From Paramarasmius palmivorus (Eukaryota > Basidiomycota > Agaricomycetes > Agaricales > Marasmiaceae): a stretch of DNA of 64,000 bases. Of the stretch, positions 46,601 through 58,100 are shown piece by piece. Under the pieces are notes generated by a model that was given only the letters and a program-made list of their open reading frames with translations, searched no databases and was not told the DNA's origin. Position numbers and translations under genes: made by a program. The stretch lies in assembly GCA_037176845.1 (NCBI GenBank), contig JAYKXP010000166.1, positions 29,841-93,840 on the forward strand, read 5' to 3'. Numbering within the stretch: the stretch's first letter is position 1; every line of letters begins with the position of its first letter.

Positions 46601-47254
46601 CCTTCTGATTGTAACGAGCTCGACAGGTATCTGTCTTCAGACACTGAGGACATGAATGATATACAGCAATGGTGGATTGACTGCCGTAGTTCATTCCCAC
46701 GCTTGTTGCGGATGGCATTGGACTATTTAGGCATACCAGGTACGTGTGCAGTGACCTGCCATATTCTGAGATGCTAATAAATGATGTTAGCAATGTCAGT
46801 TGATGTTGAACGAGTTTTCAGTCGTGCTGGACAACTAGTCACATGGGAGCAGAATGCGCTTAGTGCACAGAGCACTCGCGCGCTCATGTGTGTCGGATAT
46901 TGGAGTCAAATGGGACTAGTTTATGATGAGGACCTTCAGAGAATCACCAAGACAGAGAAGGTGAAACCAGAGGAAAAGGAAAAGGGGCTTGTGGACATTG
47001 ATATGCCTGTTGACTTTGATAAAATTCCTATTTCAGACAACAAGGATGATGGTAATGCCGATGTAGAGTAGTAAATGATATATTGTATGGTACATTTAAA
47101 TCTAGGTATTTTTTAGTCTATGAGGTGGCGGGAGACCCGGATGGGTATATGGGTACACCCATAACCCACCAGTCACAGGATGGGTGAAACCCATGGCAGG
47201 TATGGGTGCGGGTGAGCTCTGGATCACCTGCAGGACCACCTGTGCTGGGCCTTA
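43691..47254 (+). mobile_element. hAT DNA transposon nested in copia-B, TSD GTTAGTCT
   Basis: 3564 bp with a 17-bp inverted repeat TAAGGCCCAGCACAGGT / ACCTGTGCTGGGCCTTA and an 8-bp duplication GTTAGTCT (43683-43690, 47255-47262), both typical of hAT. Sub-terminal G-rich repeats (GGGTACAGGTGTGGGTGGG near the left; GGTATGGGTGCGGGTG near the right) may be transposase sites. The copia RT frame resumes directly after the right end. Confidence 0.96.
43998..47071 (+). pseudogene. hAT transposase (BED finger, RNase H-like core, hAT dimerisation domain), spliced, damaged
   Basis: Exon-like pieces in order: an acidic N-terminus; a BED-type finger (HVFKCIKCSTKVKRYQDM..LKNHAESC, 44240-44410); DRGFNSLMKTGHPGY; GDISFATDAWTSLNHKSF (first catalytic Asp); ITGDNATNNDAMVKHLG (second Asp block) followed by RTCCFAHTLNLVAKSFL; an acidic insert; WWNSTFIMLDF; EATDFFFS; and the C-terminal dimerisation block DIQQWWIDC, MALDYLGIP, MSVDVERVFSRAGQLV to 47071. 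Many joins have good GT..AG introns. Damage: a frame break near 44231, TAA 46191-46193, and TGA 46322-46324 in HPS-stop-KLEYF. Probably a recently dead, nearly complete gene. Confidence 0.85.
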
Positions 47255-47262
47255 GTTAGTCT

Positions 47263-48176
47263 TAAACTCAAAAGGCAAATTTATGGAGATGTGGAAACGT
47301 CGGGATCTTGGCGAGGCTAAAGAATTCCTTGGTATGTGCATCACACGTGATAGATCAAAGTGCACTCTTGCACTAGATCAGTCCGAATATCTGAAGAAGA
47401 TAGTGAAATGATTTGGCATGGAAAGCGCTAAATACGCCAACACGCCTTTACCAACTGGATACAAGCCTACCATAAATGAGAAACCAATTGATTCTACAGT
47501 TCACTCTAAATTCCAACAAGTAATTGGATTGATTTTATTCTTAATGTTAGGCACTCGTCCAGACATTTCATACGCTACAATTAAACTATCTCAGTATGCT
47601 GCAAACCCAAGCCCAGAGCACCTTCAAAAGGCTCTGTATATCTTACAGTACCTGAATAAGACATGTGACTATTGTCTGGTCTATGACGGAGCCTCTGATA
47701 AAGGTTTAATTTGCTTTGCAGATTCTGATTGGGCGTCTGATGATTTTGATCAAAAATCACATTCTGGATATGTCATTAAATTGGCAAGCGCTCCTGTGTG
47801 TTGGGTCTCACACAAACAAAAGACAGTAGCACTTTCTTCTACCGAAACAGAGTACATGGCTCTCTCTGATGCATCACGTCAGATTTATTGGATTCAACAA
47901 CTCTTTGGTGAGCTCTACTTCTCCATTTATGGTACTCCACTTGTTGGCAATAATCAAGGATCAATTTTCCTCGCATCAAATTGTGTAGTTGAGAAGCAAT
48001 CAAAGCACATTGATATACACTTTCATTTTGTCTGTGATAAGGTTGAGGACGGATCAATCGTAGTCTATTATCCTCTGACAGATTCGAATGTGGCTGATAT
48101 CTTTACTAAGAATCTTCCACATGCTACCTTTGTAAAGTTTAGATCTAAACTTGGTTTAGAATTTGCATCCACATAA
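47263..48176 (+). pseudogene. Copia-B RT end and RNase H
   Basis: Resumes after the hAT with EAKEFLG-like coding, KKIVK-stop-FGM (stop 47409-47411, arginine in relatives), a long open stretch with GTRPDISYAT, then RNase H: FADSDWASDD, LSSTETEYMAL, then GNNQGS where the family has DNQ, so the third acidic residue is Asn, and KHIDIHFHFV. Ends VKFRSKLGLEFAST and stop 48174-48176. Confidence 0.9.
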
Positions 48177-48190
48177 GTCCATTGACAACT

Positions 48191-48204
48191 GAAGTGAGGA
48201 GGAG
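48191..48204 (+). promoter_or_regulatory. Copia-B polypurine tract
   Basis: GAAGTGAGGAGGAG lies directly against the 3' LTR. Confidence 0.85.
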
Positions 48205-48619
48205 TGTTGAGATTATAGTAACGCCTGTAGTAATCGCTAGACTCCAAGGATGTAACTTATCTCCTATCCTGATATTAATGATTAATTAATATAGCTACTC
48301 CGTAGTGTACAACTCATGTAGAACACTTGTAGGTATAATCACTATTGGTAGTAGTTACATAGTACATGCAATATGGGCATGTTGTACTCTACAACATGCT
48401 GTTTACTAGTGGTACAGTTGTGTATATTTGATCTTACCACTCTTTTACTCTATGACTTACTTTATGCATACATAGTTGTATTTCCAGTATATAAACTGTA
48501 GTAAATATGCTCTGTGGACAATAAGTCTTTCTGACTATTCTCTGTGCTCTCTACTTGTTAGCTCTCTCCACTTGGTAAGTGGTTGTCACCTCACTCGCTA
48601 CGCTGTTCCTGTTTTAACA
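48205..48619 (+). repeat. Copia-B 3' LTR
   Basis: 415 bp, about 12 differences from the 5' LTR (11 transitions, 1 transversion by my count). Followed by CAGAG. Confidence 0.95.
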
Positions 48620-48624
48620 CAGAG

Positions 48625-49840
48625 CTAGTATGTCTAGTCTCTTGCATAGGATTGATTGTTTCTGGACTAGTGTGGAGCCCCACTAGCTTATAGTGGCCTG
48701 TGTTGTTGTGCTAGTTCAACTAGTGTAACCAGTACCTTTATAGGAACAATAGGTCTTTGCCCTTGGAGGGTTTGACAGGTTATTTTGCATCATAGAAACA
48801 TATAGAGATAGTTATAGATAGGTTATAGGTTGGCTCACATTGTCTTGATTGAATATTGTTACATTCATTGCTCATACGCTCCCTTGTGTTCTAGTGATTT
48901 GTAGAGGTTCAGCTAGTGTACTAGTTGGTTTCTTGTGTCGATTGTACGGATCCTTTGACAACGTTGAACTCCACTCACACAACTTGGCATATATATTTTA
49001 CTCGTTCATAAGCATTTTATAAGCCTCATAACGTGTTGACATGCCAGTGATTTATCAAGTCATCATCAGGAACAAGGCCAAAATCCTGATATCAAAACAC
49101 TATCAACTTCTATCTGTAGAAAGAGTTTCCTTACTTAATTAGGCAGGGGTCAGTGATGCAGTCTTTTGGTAGTCATGTTTGTCTAGACAACATTACCAGC
49201 ACAGTTTCTTTCCCTCAACATCAGTGTTATAGGTGTTATGCTCTCTCAAATCTCTCATACATCTGCTCATCAATACTGTGCTCTAGTTAATGATTCAAAA
49301 CAATAGTTTTAATGATTTACTTATGAGATAGTAAAAGAATTTTGACTCAACAGTAGAGATAAACAGCCAGAGTGAACATCTGGATCTTTTATGGTCTTTT
49401 GCCTCCATTGGAAGGATTTCCAACACCTCAGAAGTGCACAAAAGACCCTTTTGACAAGTAAAAAGACCATCTCATCATTTTCGGAGGGGTCCTGTCACTA
49501 ATTGTTGTCAATAAGTACATAAGTTATGGCATATGAGCTGCAATTTCTTCATTTCCCCAATTCCTGCCCTTGTTCTTGCAAGATCACAACTGCTGCAGGC
49601 TTGTCACTTTATAAGTGGCCTCTTTCAGCAGCTGTTGTTTGGTCCTTGGTCACACTGTAGCATCTGGTCTTTTTTGCTAACCAGAGCTTTTCCATTCAAT
49701 GCCTCAATTCTGACTCTATGTAAAACATAGTTCCTTTAGCCTGTGTGTTTGGGGTTACAACCAAGGTACCTGAGAGTTTTATTATTTTAAAAACAGACAA
49801 TCTTTGTGCAGGGTAGAAACATTATTCATATACATAGCAT
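48625..49840. other. Unassigned stretch
   Basis: Low-complexity AT-rich sequence with short frames. No gene or repeat boundary recognised. Confidence 0.3.
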
Positions 49841-49869
49841 AGTCTCAAATAGACCTTCTGGTCGTCACA

Positions 49870-50335
49870 CACACTTACTGTATATAGATAATTTTGATGT
49901 TTAATATGAATGAGTTTTGATTTCATCATTGAAATCAGGCACACAGACATGCCAGAAGGTCTGGTGCAGTTTTACCAGGCAATCCTCCTTAGACTTGAGT
50001 CATAGTTGAGCCACACAAAAGTGCCGGTCAATGGTCGACTGGCACTTTCATCCTTCCCTCTGCAATGTCTCTCTATATTCCTCTCATTCATGTATCCAGT
50101 TATTAATCCTGAATATGATGGTTTCGATTTATTTGACCATAACCATGACCTTGAGCACCTCAAATTCCACTGACTATATGACATAGAGTCATCAGAAGAT
50201 GAATCTGAAAATGACAGCAGCAATGATGATATGAATGTGCAGACTACTTAAATTAACACCACTTCAACATCAACAAGCAATGATATGGCAGTGGATCAAT
50301 CACAAGATAGTCCCTTTCTTAGGAATACAAGGGTT
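49870..50335 (+). pseudogene. Fragment related to the minus-strand gene at 63.3-63.6 kb
   Basis: About 110 bp around 49880-49990 match 63345-63460 in reverse, including the ATATAGATAATTT intron-like part and the coding match PEGLVQFY. Here the frame continues with QAILLRLES, a stop, then KVPVNGRLALSSFPLQ and an acidic tail (ESSEDESENDSSNDD). The partner at 63 kb lies upstream of a RecQ-like helicase, so this is probably a second decayed copy of that gene's N-terminal part. Family not identified. Confidence 0.45.
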
Positions 50336-50380
50336 TTAAGGAAGAGGTTGGGTGACAGACCTATGGCATTGGGTGTGAGA

Positions 50381-50487
50381 CAGTGATATGCCTGACTCTT
50401 GATATCTTTTATTTGAACACATTATTGCACTTTTATATTCTATTATGCTACGATTGGAACTCTGAAGGACTAGTATGAGCCCTGAAT
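50381..50487 (-). repeat. R1 repeat, copy 4, part 1
   Basis: Matches the reverse complement of about 22900-23010 (TGATATGCCTGACT..GAGCCCTGAAT). Interrupted by Harbinger-2 and continued at 53538. Confidence 0.7.
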
Positions 50488-50705
50488 AGAGAGTATTCGT
50501 GGGCGTATATACAGTTTCCATACATACAAATTTGACTTAGTTCTTCACGCAAATTTCCCAAAGTGGAGCTGCAAATTTCCTGTAAATTTTACAAAGTGAT
50601 ATGTACTATACATGTGTCCTGGCCCAAGAAATACCCAAGAAAAGACGTTGCGTAAGGCGTGCCAGGTGCGACTCAGCAACGTGGGAGACAACGGGCACGT
50701 CGTTA

Positions 50706-51879
50706 TCACTCATTGTCCTCCTCGACCCCCATACCCTTCGCCAGAATCTTCGCATACCTATCCTGAGCATTTTTGTATGCTTCCAGGCTCTGCTTGCTTG
50801 TCTTTATCATCTCCGCAACCTGCTCCTTGCTTTCCTCTACCTTCTTCTCCAATGATTTGATCTGCTGGTTGAACTGAGAGGAAATGTCACTGAGGTTGCT
50901 CCCAGAGCGAGCGAGTTTTGCCTTCTTCTTGGGGGGCTCTGAGCTTGAGGTCTGGCTACTACTGGGTGTGGTGTTCTCTTCGTCAGATGAATCATCCTGA
51001 TCAGATTTGACCTGGTGAGTGTTCCTTTTTCCAGGGCGAGTTTGCATAGCTTGCTGACGAATACTCATGCCTCCTGCAGTGTTCTCCGCAACAATCTACA
51101 ACGACGAATTAGAGAGAGAGGTTCGGGAGGCCAGGATGGGTCAAAAGTGCGTACCTGTTTATGTGCTTCTCGCTCCTGCTCCGTTTGAGACTCACACACC
51201 TCTTTCTCCCTTCCAATCTTGTCCAGAAGAGAGGCGGTGTTGATTTTCACTCATTCGGTCATACCTCTGGTGGTGTCGAAGCTCTTCCCATCCTTAAATC
51301 AAGGGTAAGTGTCCAGACTTGTGTTAATGGACAACGACTTACTTTGTGGGCCTTTAGCATGTCGTCGACTCGCTTCCTCAATGCTGCTGCTGTCACACCC
51401 TGCATATGACCCATTGCATTCAACTTCTCACGTACACTCTCCCATCCCTTTCCCTTTTCGCCATGCCCAGCAGTATATGGATTCTTGTCGTTGACAAGTC
51501 GAACAAGTTGCTCAAGTGCCACTGGCGTCACCTTCATGTTCGGAGCCCTACCCTTTGTTGGTGCCTTATCTTTCACCGGAGTGGCGGTCTTAGGCTGGGT
51601 AGCATTCCGAGGCAGACTGCTGTTAGACGAAGCAGTTGATGGAGAAGAGGAAGGTGGTGGAAGGCTGCCACCAGAAGAGGATGGGGTTGAGAGTTGAGGT
51701 TGAGAGGGCCTAGCAGGCTGAGAGGACTCGTAGCTTGGTTGCGGAGAGTGCAGGGCCAGGTTGGAGGTATCAAATAGAGAGTTCAAGAAGTCGGCATCTG
51801 GAGAAAGGTCGAATGCGAGAGCCAGCTCCTCTCGGGAGACTGGCTGAGACATCATTTGGCCAAAGAAGTTAAGATCCAT
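50706..51879 (-). pseudogene. Harbinger-2 partner protein (Ser/Pro-rich, coiled coil)
   Basis: From 51879: an acidic start, a long Ser/Pro/Gln-rich stretch, KVTPVALEQLVRLVNDKNPY, GKGWESVREKLNAMG, TAAALRKRVDDMLKAHK, then a GTAAGT intron, a short exon (DGKSFDTTR), an in-frame TGA at 51251-51253, KINTASLLDKIGREKEV and EREAHKQ, another intron, and a last exon 51068-50706 with Lys-rich and coiled-coil parts (IKSLEKKVEESKEQVAEMI). The W and A-L-R-V-D pattern suggests a trihelix/Myb-like DNA-binding region. Inferred role: partner of the transposase. Confidence 0.65.
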
Positions 51880-52114
51880 GGTGCGTTTGTTGCTTCTCTG
51901 AATGAGTTACGGTGGCCTTAAATACCTTCCAGGATGGACTTCGGCTATTGTTCCACGCGTCACTGTTCCTGTCGAATGAAGTCATTCCACCGTGAAGAAA
52001 GAGCATCTGTAGCCTGTTGGTAGGGTCCTGTATATTGCACTGCAGTGCCAGTTGCAAGGGGCACAGTACCGCCGACGTCACCCTCTCCATCATCATGCTG
52101 CTACACACATTTAT

Positions 52115-53351
52115 TCAATCATGAAAGTACTCGTACAGAGTGGGAGGTGGACAGTTAAAGGCTACTGATACTTGGTTGGGCCGTAGACAGTTCAGAGCAT
52201 TGTTCATGAGCGCTGCAAACCTGTAATATGAACCCATGGGAGACTGGTATACCTTCATCTTCCATGAAGCATTGAGAAACGGCCAGTTATTAGTGACAAT
52301 ACCAAAACCATGTTCCACTTCAATCCTGACTGACGACATGGCATAATTCCAGTCTAACTCCTCCCGCGTACGTTCACCAGCTCCGCTGAAGGGGCTAAGG
52401 AGCTGTCGGCTTAGCCCATAGGCTGGATCTCCGAATAACTGTAAGAATCGTTCCTCCGAGTCGATACCCTCTCAAATGGCGTATAATGTGCATGACTGGA
52501 TGAGGCCGCTTTCATCCAGCAAATAGTTATTGTTGTTGCGTCCAGGAAGAGGTCCGTAAAGGTGCCCGAACATCCCGTTTGGGAGCATGACAGCCTGATA
52601 CTTCAGAGCATGTATCTTCTTGTATCCGTTGTATGCGACTCGTTGATAGAATGTGGGACGACATATCTTTCGGATAGTGCAGTCTAAGAAGCCCCAAACA
52701 CCAGACAAGGGGGCCCCTGCTCGATGAACTGCGTCTGCATATCGCGCAAGGTTGGCTTTGGAGAGAAGATGTTCATGGTCGAAGTCGAGAAGGTGCTTCC
52801 ATCGATCATTTGCCCACATGGTAACCCAATTGACGACCTCAGAGATAGCAGACTGGCTACGACTGAACTTGGCACAAAGCTCAAACAGGTCTCCTGCACT
52901 CCGAAAGCGTGCCAGTGTGAGGCACAAAGCTTCAATAGCTGTGAAGTGGTGACCTGAACGAGTTACGACCAGTTCCGGTAAGCATATTGCTGAGACAATT
53001 GCAAAGAGTTCTTGAGCAGTTGCACTTGGTGAATCCATATGAGTAACACTTCCTCAATCCTCTACTAATCATTGAAACATACCGAAACTGCCATATGTTC
53101 TCCTCATCACTCCGTTCCAACAACCACTCTTTTGAAATCCATACACCGCCTTGTCTTGGACATGGGCTAGTCCGACCATGACTTTGGAGAAACGTGTAAT
53201 GTGCAGCATATAGGGATGCTGTTGCAATGAACGTCGTCACATAGGCAGAAGATAGATGGACCGAAAAATCATTGGTGAGAGTTTGAGGTAAGGCAAGTTG
53301 AGAGAGGAAGGAAATCGCACCGAGAACTAATGCCATGGTATCTCGTGGCAT
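52115..53351 (-). pseudogene. Harbinger-2 DDE transposase, stop codon and lost catalytic Asp
   Basis: Two exons: from ATG 53351 (MPRDTMALVLGAI..IWQFR), then a GT..AG intron ending before ATAQELFAIVSAI, continuing to 52115. Domain marks: SQSAISEVVNWVTMW (helix-turn-helix), WGFLDCTIRKICRP (first Asp; Gly of DG is Cys), HALKYQAVMLPNGMFGHLYG, then GRNNNNYLL where the family has a catalytic Asp (G-R-x-x-D), and SVRIEVEHGFG (Glu). TGA at 52472-52474 interrupts YAI-EGIDSEERF, followed by GDPAYGLSRQLLSPF. The stop and the Asp-to-Asn change both fit C-to-T damage on one strand. Not functional. Confidence 0.85.
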
Positions 53352-53537
53352 AGTAGCTGAGGACAAGGTAAAAAGGAGCTGAAACGTCGTACAAAGATAG
53401 TTGTATAGAATCAGTATATACGACAAATGTCCTACAATTCTTACAACTTGTAGATTGAAAAATTCTCCGGATATACAAAGTGGAGCATGTTTTGTACGGG
53501 AAAAATTCTGTATATACGCCCACGAATACTCTCTAAT

Positions 53538-53760
53538 AGCTAGTCAAAGTCAAGGACTTGTCAGATGCACTTATATTAGCAGGTATATGGTTACATGGTA
53601 TGCCTCACATGGGTATCTGGCCACTGCTATAGCTTATATTAGTGGTTCTGTCAATGCAGACCCTTTCCTGAAAACTGTAGGGAGCTGTACTATGTTGGAT
53701 CACAACTGGTACACTGTCTGTGCATGGTCTAAGACATATCAAGGGGACTATTTGCTTTTA
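53538..53760 (-). repeat. R1 repeat, copy 4, part 2
   Basis: Continues part 1 after Harbinger-2. It matches the reverse of 22660-22890, including CACATGGGTATCTGGCCACTGC and GAAAACTGTAGGGAG. Similarity fades beyond about 53720. Confidence 0.65.
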
Positions 53761-54695
53761 AACACTTTTAATACTTCTTCATGACCAACCAAAGAGATGA
53801 GTGGGTTCAAGGGAACAATCCAAGTTAATGTAGAGGGCAGCTTCATCAGCAGATATAATCTGAGAGCTTATGGAAGGCACTTGCCAAGTCTAGAATTGTT
53901 GGCCATAGTTGTTCCTATTGATCAGACACAGAGGCAAAGCTGTAGAACTATGACACATATAGTTGTCATGGTACGGAGGCTGATATAGAAGGTAAACTGC
54001 TTATAGAAGTGTTCCTTGTGGACACAGAGACTGGTAAAAGATATGCCAGGTCCAGAATATGGATGACTGAGCATTCTGGTGTGTGGAGAAGTCGGAAATG
54101 ACTCTCATTGGTGGAAAAGCGCCTTGGCGCAAAGAAAAGATAAATTTTACTAGGCTAAACGCCAACCCGCAGGCACAGGATTCAACTCCTGAGTCTAAAG
54201 ATAGAAATTCCTATTTATTGGTCACGCATAAACAACTTATATGGACGTTGTGACTGTCATATTTCCCTGATTTGTATATTTCCTATGGACTATCTCTGTT
54301 CCTCACTTATTCTGCTTGTGTTCTGTCTGTTTTCCATCTTTTATTACATATTTCTTTACTTATATTTCTGGACAGTATATATAGGCTTGCAGTTTGTAGG
54401 TAGAAGGCTAGAGAAGATGAAGAGAGAGTGTACTGTTAGCCCATATCATTAGGTTGTATGTGGCTGTTGCTCGAATAGACCTCTTTGATCTGATAGTTGA
54501 TCTGCTGGCACATGTGCATTTCAATTGGACCTCTTATATAAGTGGATCCAGTGGTGTTTCATGCTTGTTACGAGTGGACCTCTGATTAGACCTGGTTGAT
54601 CTATTGACGACCTTTGCATTCGCTTCCACTTCCTTGGGACAGGCTCTAGATTGAAAGTCTAGTTGAGACCTTACTGTATACAAGAGCTTAAGTTG
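53761..54695. other. Unassigned flank of copia-C
   Basis: A short open plus-strand segment (53797-53985) is unassigned. Around 54127-54200 a GCGCC..GGCGC hairpin and a GGATTCAACTCC string resemble tRNA promoter boxes, but no cloverleaf forms. Ends with the copia-C duplication AGTTG (54691-54695). Confidence 0.3.
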
Positions 54696-55116
54696 TGTCA
54701 AAGATAGAGTACGAATAAGTATATGAGTACTCAGACGGACACACGTAAAGTGGGAACAGCTGTATTGGGACAAACTACAGTACCTGTCAAAGATAGAGTA
54801 CGAATAAGTATATGAGTACTGTAGTAAATAGTCAGTAATGTATCTATGAAGGATTTAGAATAGAACATACCTCAGATGGACACACGTAAAGTGGGAACGG
54901 CTGAGGTATGAAGGTTTTGGGTACCAAACTATATGTGAAGGGTAAAGTCTAATCAAATGAAGTACGGAACAACGGAACTACGGAGGATGAGTCAAGGGAT
55001 AAAAGATGAGGGAAGGAAAAATGTTAAGTACGAAGGTGCGTAGCAACTATGATCAGAGAGGCGTCGGGTTGAACCGTCCGATGGTATCTGTAGGGATTCA
55101 ATGTTTCTCCTCAACA
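54696..55116 (-). repeat. Copia-C 3' LTR (421 bp)
   Basis: In element orientation TGTTGAGGAG..CTTTGACA. It contains internal direct repeats: TGTCAAAGATAGAGTACGAA occurs twice, 87 bp apart, and GGACACACGTAAAGTGGGAA occurs twice. Confidence 0.95.
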
Positions 55117-55131
55117 CTCCCCTGGAATCCC
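55117..55131 (-). promoter_or_regulatory. Copia-C polypurine tract
   Basis: In element orientation GGGATTCCAGGGGAG directly precedes the 3' LTR and follows the last stop codon (55131-55133). Confidence 0.75.
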
Positions 55132-58100
55132 TACTCAGTCGTAATCCCCAGCTCTTTCACATACTTCTCCACTGCTGCACGAGACAGGGACTTGGTGAAT
55201 AAGTCAGCTAGATTTTCGGCAGAGGCAACATATTTGAACTCAAGCTCCCCCTCGCGTACCATGTCTCAGATCCAAGACCAATGATAATCGAAGTGCTTGG
55301 TGCGTGCGTGGTTGTGGCTTCAGTAAGAGCCATCGCAGAAGTGTTGTCGACATTGATCTGGAAGGGGTAATTCTCTCTGAGTTCGAGTCCATTGAGGAAC
55401 TTCCACATCCACACAGCCTGCTTCCCTGCGTGCACCATTGCGATACTCTCAGCTTCAGCAGTGGATAGCGCAACAACTCGCTGCTTGGATGAGCTCCACG
55501 AAACGGCAGCTCCCGCGACCTTGAAGACATATCCCATGGTTGATTTCCACGTGGGTCCCCAGTTTTCTTCTTTGACATCGGTGTGTGATGCATCAGAGTA
55601 CCCGATGGGCTTGAGGCTCTCTCCTCGGCGATAAGTTAGGTGGTAATGCATGGTGGTCTTGAGGTATGCCAAGAGATGAAGGGCTGCCGACCAGTGAACG
55701 GGGCGTGGATTGTTTGCATAACGCTGCAAGAGTGCTACACTGAAAGCGATATCAGGTCTGGTCCCTTGGGTGATATGGTTAAAACTGCCGATGAGCGATG
55801 GGTAATCCTTGTCTTGCATGTAGTAGAAGTCGGCAGGGCTGATCAGTCGGGGCTGACTGTCCATGAATTCAATTCCTGGTGAAAGAGGGGTGTATTTCGG
55901 CGCACAATCCTCCATCCCAAAGTGACATAGAGTCTTCTCAATGAGTGGTCGCTGGTGTATGGATATACTCCCGTCCTCGTGGTTGATACAAACTGTCAAT
56001 CCTATGACCACATCAGGCTTCCCATAGTACCTGAACTCATACCTTAATTTCAGACCATTGACCACCTCCATCCCGTTCTCCTCACTAGTGGATGCTCCCA
56101 AGACGTCGTCAGTATAAGTACCTGAGATGGTATATCCATTCTCAGTCTTCCATAGTCGCACACATGGGTCTGCCTTGATAGGAACATGTCCCAGCTCCCG
56201 ATACGTGTCATCAAGCAGCCTGAACCAGTTGTTTCCGGCATCCATGGTACCATAAAGGTTGATGTTCATGAGTAGTGCCATCTCCACGCCATCCTGTAAG
56301 CTATAACGATGCTCGTAACCTGGTGGAAGTCAAAGATAATTGATGCCTTGAGGTTTTGCATTGAGGTATGCGCCAGTAAAGTCACCAGACCACAACTTGA
56401 GGCCTAGGGAGGCAGCGATTGCGACAATGAAGCAGATGGATTCGTATCAGATGACCATTGCCCATGTATTCTCATAGTGGACCCTCTTCTGCTGGGTGAA
56501 ACCTTGTGCTACAAGCCTGGCTTTATGCTCTGTAATACCGCCTTCACCATCAGTCCTATGGTCATAAACCCACTTCAGACCAATCAGCCTAACCCCCTCT
56601 GGCTTTGGTACTGGCGTGAATGCCTTCCGGGTCTCCAGCTTCATCAGCTCCTTTTCCATAGCTGACCCCCACCTCTTGCTTGCCTCTGTGTAGGTGTTGG
56701 GCTTGGATCGATTCTCCAGTTCTGCAACTGGCGGTAGAGAAGCATTCAATGCATTGGCATGTTTGTCCTCTGATTCAGAGTCGAACTCGGGAAGTAATGG
56801 AGTCTCTCGGGGCGTTTTCCAGTTACTGGCCCAATCTTCTCCTTGTTTGCGTGCATTGGCTTCTTCCTCCTCGTATTCGCGTGATTCCAGGAGTCGCTGG
56901 GTAAGATTCACGGCACGTGATTATCGTCAGATGGGTTCTGCAGGTGGTACATTGACTTTTTGAGTCCTAGGTGCAGGAGGAGGTTGTGGAGTTGCTACTG
57001 GAGACTTGTTGATCGCCATCTCTGGTTGGTTTCCATTTGGGGAAGTCGATGTCGGTGGGGAAACTGGAGGTGATGTAACTGGTACTTCGGTCCTTTCAGG
57101 TTCCGAGGTTAGTTATTCAACACGTTTGACCTCAAGGAATGAATAGTCGGTGTCAATTCCATCCTCCCCCTCAACCTCGGACACCCAACTACCCTCTCCC
57201 TCGTGAAAGACAACATCCCGGGAGATAATAACTTCCTTGGACCCCACAACTTTGCACCGGTACATCCCCAGGTACTCATGTCCAACCACTTGACATTTAA
57301 TACCCCTTGGGTCTAGCTTCCTGCGACCTGCTTTCTCATGGGACAAGACATACACAACATCCCCAAACGCCCGAAGATGCCCTGCATCCTGGACTTTCCC
57401 TGTCCACTCCATCTCTGGAACCTTTCCTGGGTGTCTCACCAACAGCAGGAAATTTGACACATACACTGCATTCCACATCACCTCGGCCCACCATTCAGCA
57501 CCCAGTTTTGACTCAACAAGCATTGCCCTTGCTGAACCTGTGATGACACCAATTGCTCGCTCGGCCATTCCATTCATTGGAGAAGAATATACGACAGTGA
57601 ACTCGTGGACAATTCCATTCTTCGCAAACCAGTCACTCCAGAGATGTGATTTGAACTCCCGTGCATTATCTGTACGAACTCGCTTCAAAGCTTGTCCAGT
57701 CTGACGCTCTCCAAGAGTTTTTATGTTGTCTAGGACACGCAAGGTGGTCTCTGCGGTACGGTCTGGAAGTCCCTCTATGAACTTCTTTGAGGTTCCTGCA
57801 TCAACAATGACCATGGTGTATAGGTTCCCTCCAACAGATGTTACGCGTGCTGGCCCAAAAATGTCAATAGCGAGGAGCTTAAGAGGAGTGGTGATAACCT
57901 CTTCACTCGGGTAGAACGGGAGATGTTTCAAATTCGCCAGAATGCACACCTCACACCGCTTAGCAACCTCGAGGGGTGGCTTCTTCGCAATCTCCATGCC
58001 CTTGTTGATAGCCAAAGCAGCCTCGATTCGGTCATTGGCAAAGTGGCCGGTACGCCTGTGCCAGAGTTGGATGGTCTGAGCTGAGAATGCAACTGGTGGA

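Larger units (their letters stand above)
38887..48619 (+). mobile_element. Copia-B retrotransposon, split by an hAT element, TSD CAGAG
   Basis: 415-bp LTRs at 38887-39301 and 48205-48619, flanked by CAGAG (38882-38886, 48620-48624). Without the hAT insertion and one of its 8-bp duplications the element is 6161 bp. I count about 12 differences between the LTRs, nearly all transitions, so it is older than copia-A. All Gag-Pol domains are present in order, but six in-frame TGA codons and frame shifts kill it. Confidence 0.95.
50488..53534. mobile_element. Harbinger-2 DNA transposon, TSD AAT, inactive
   Basis: 3047 bp with inverted ends AGAGAGTATTCGTGGGCGTA and TSD AAT (50485-50487, 53535-53537). 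The uninterrupted target CCCTGAATAGCTAGTC is present in R1 copy 3 (near 22890-22910, reverse), which confirms the exact boundaries. It carries two genes: a transposase and a partner protein, both on the minus strand. The family differs from Harbinger-1 in terminal repeats and in the partner protein. Confidence 0.93.

Noticed and set aside
54127..54200. tRNA-like segment with TGGCGCAAAG and GGATTCAACTCC boxes
   Set aside because: The spacing resembles A and B boxes, but the acceptor and anticodon stems do not pair and the T loop is one base short. Not called as a tRNA or SINE.
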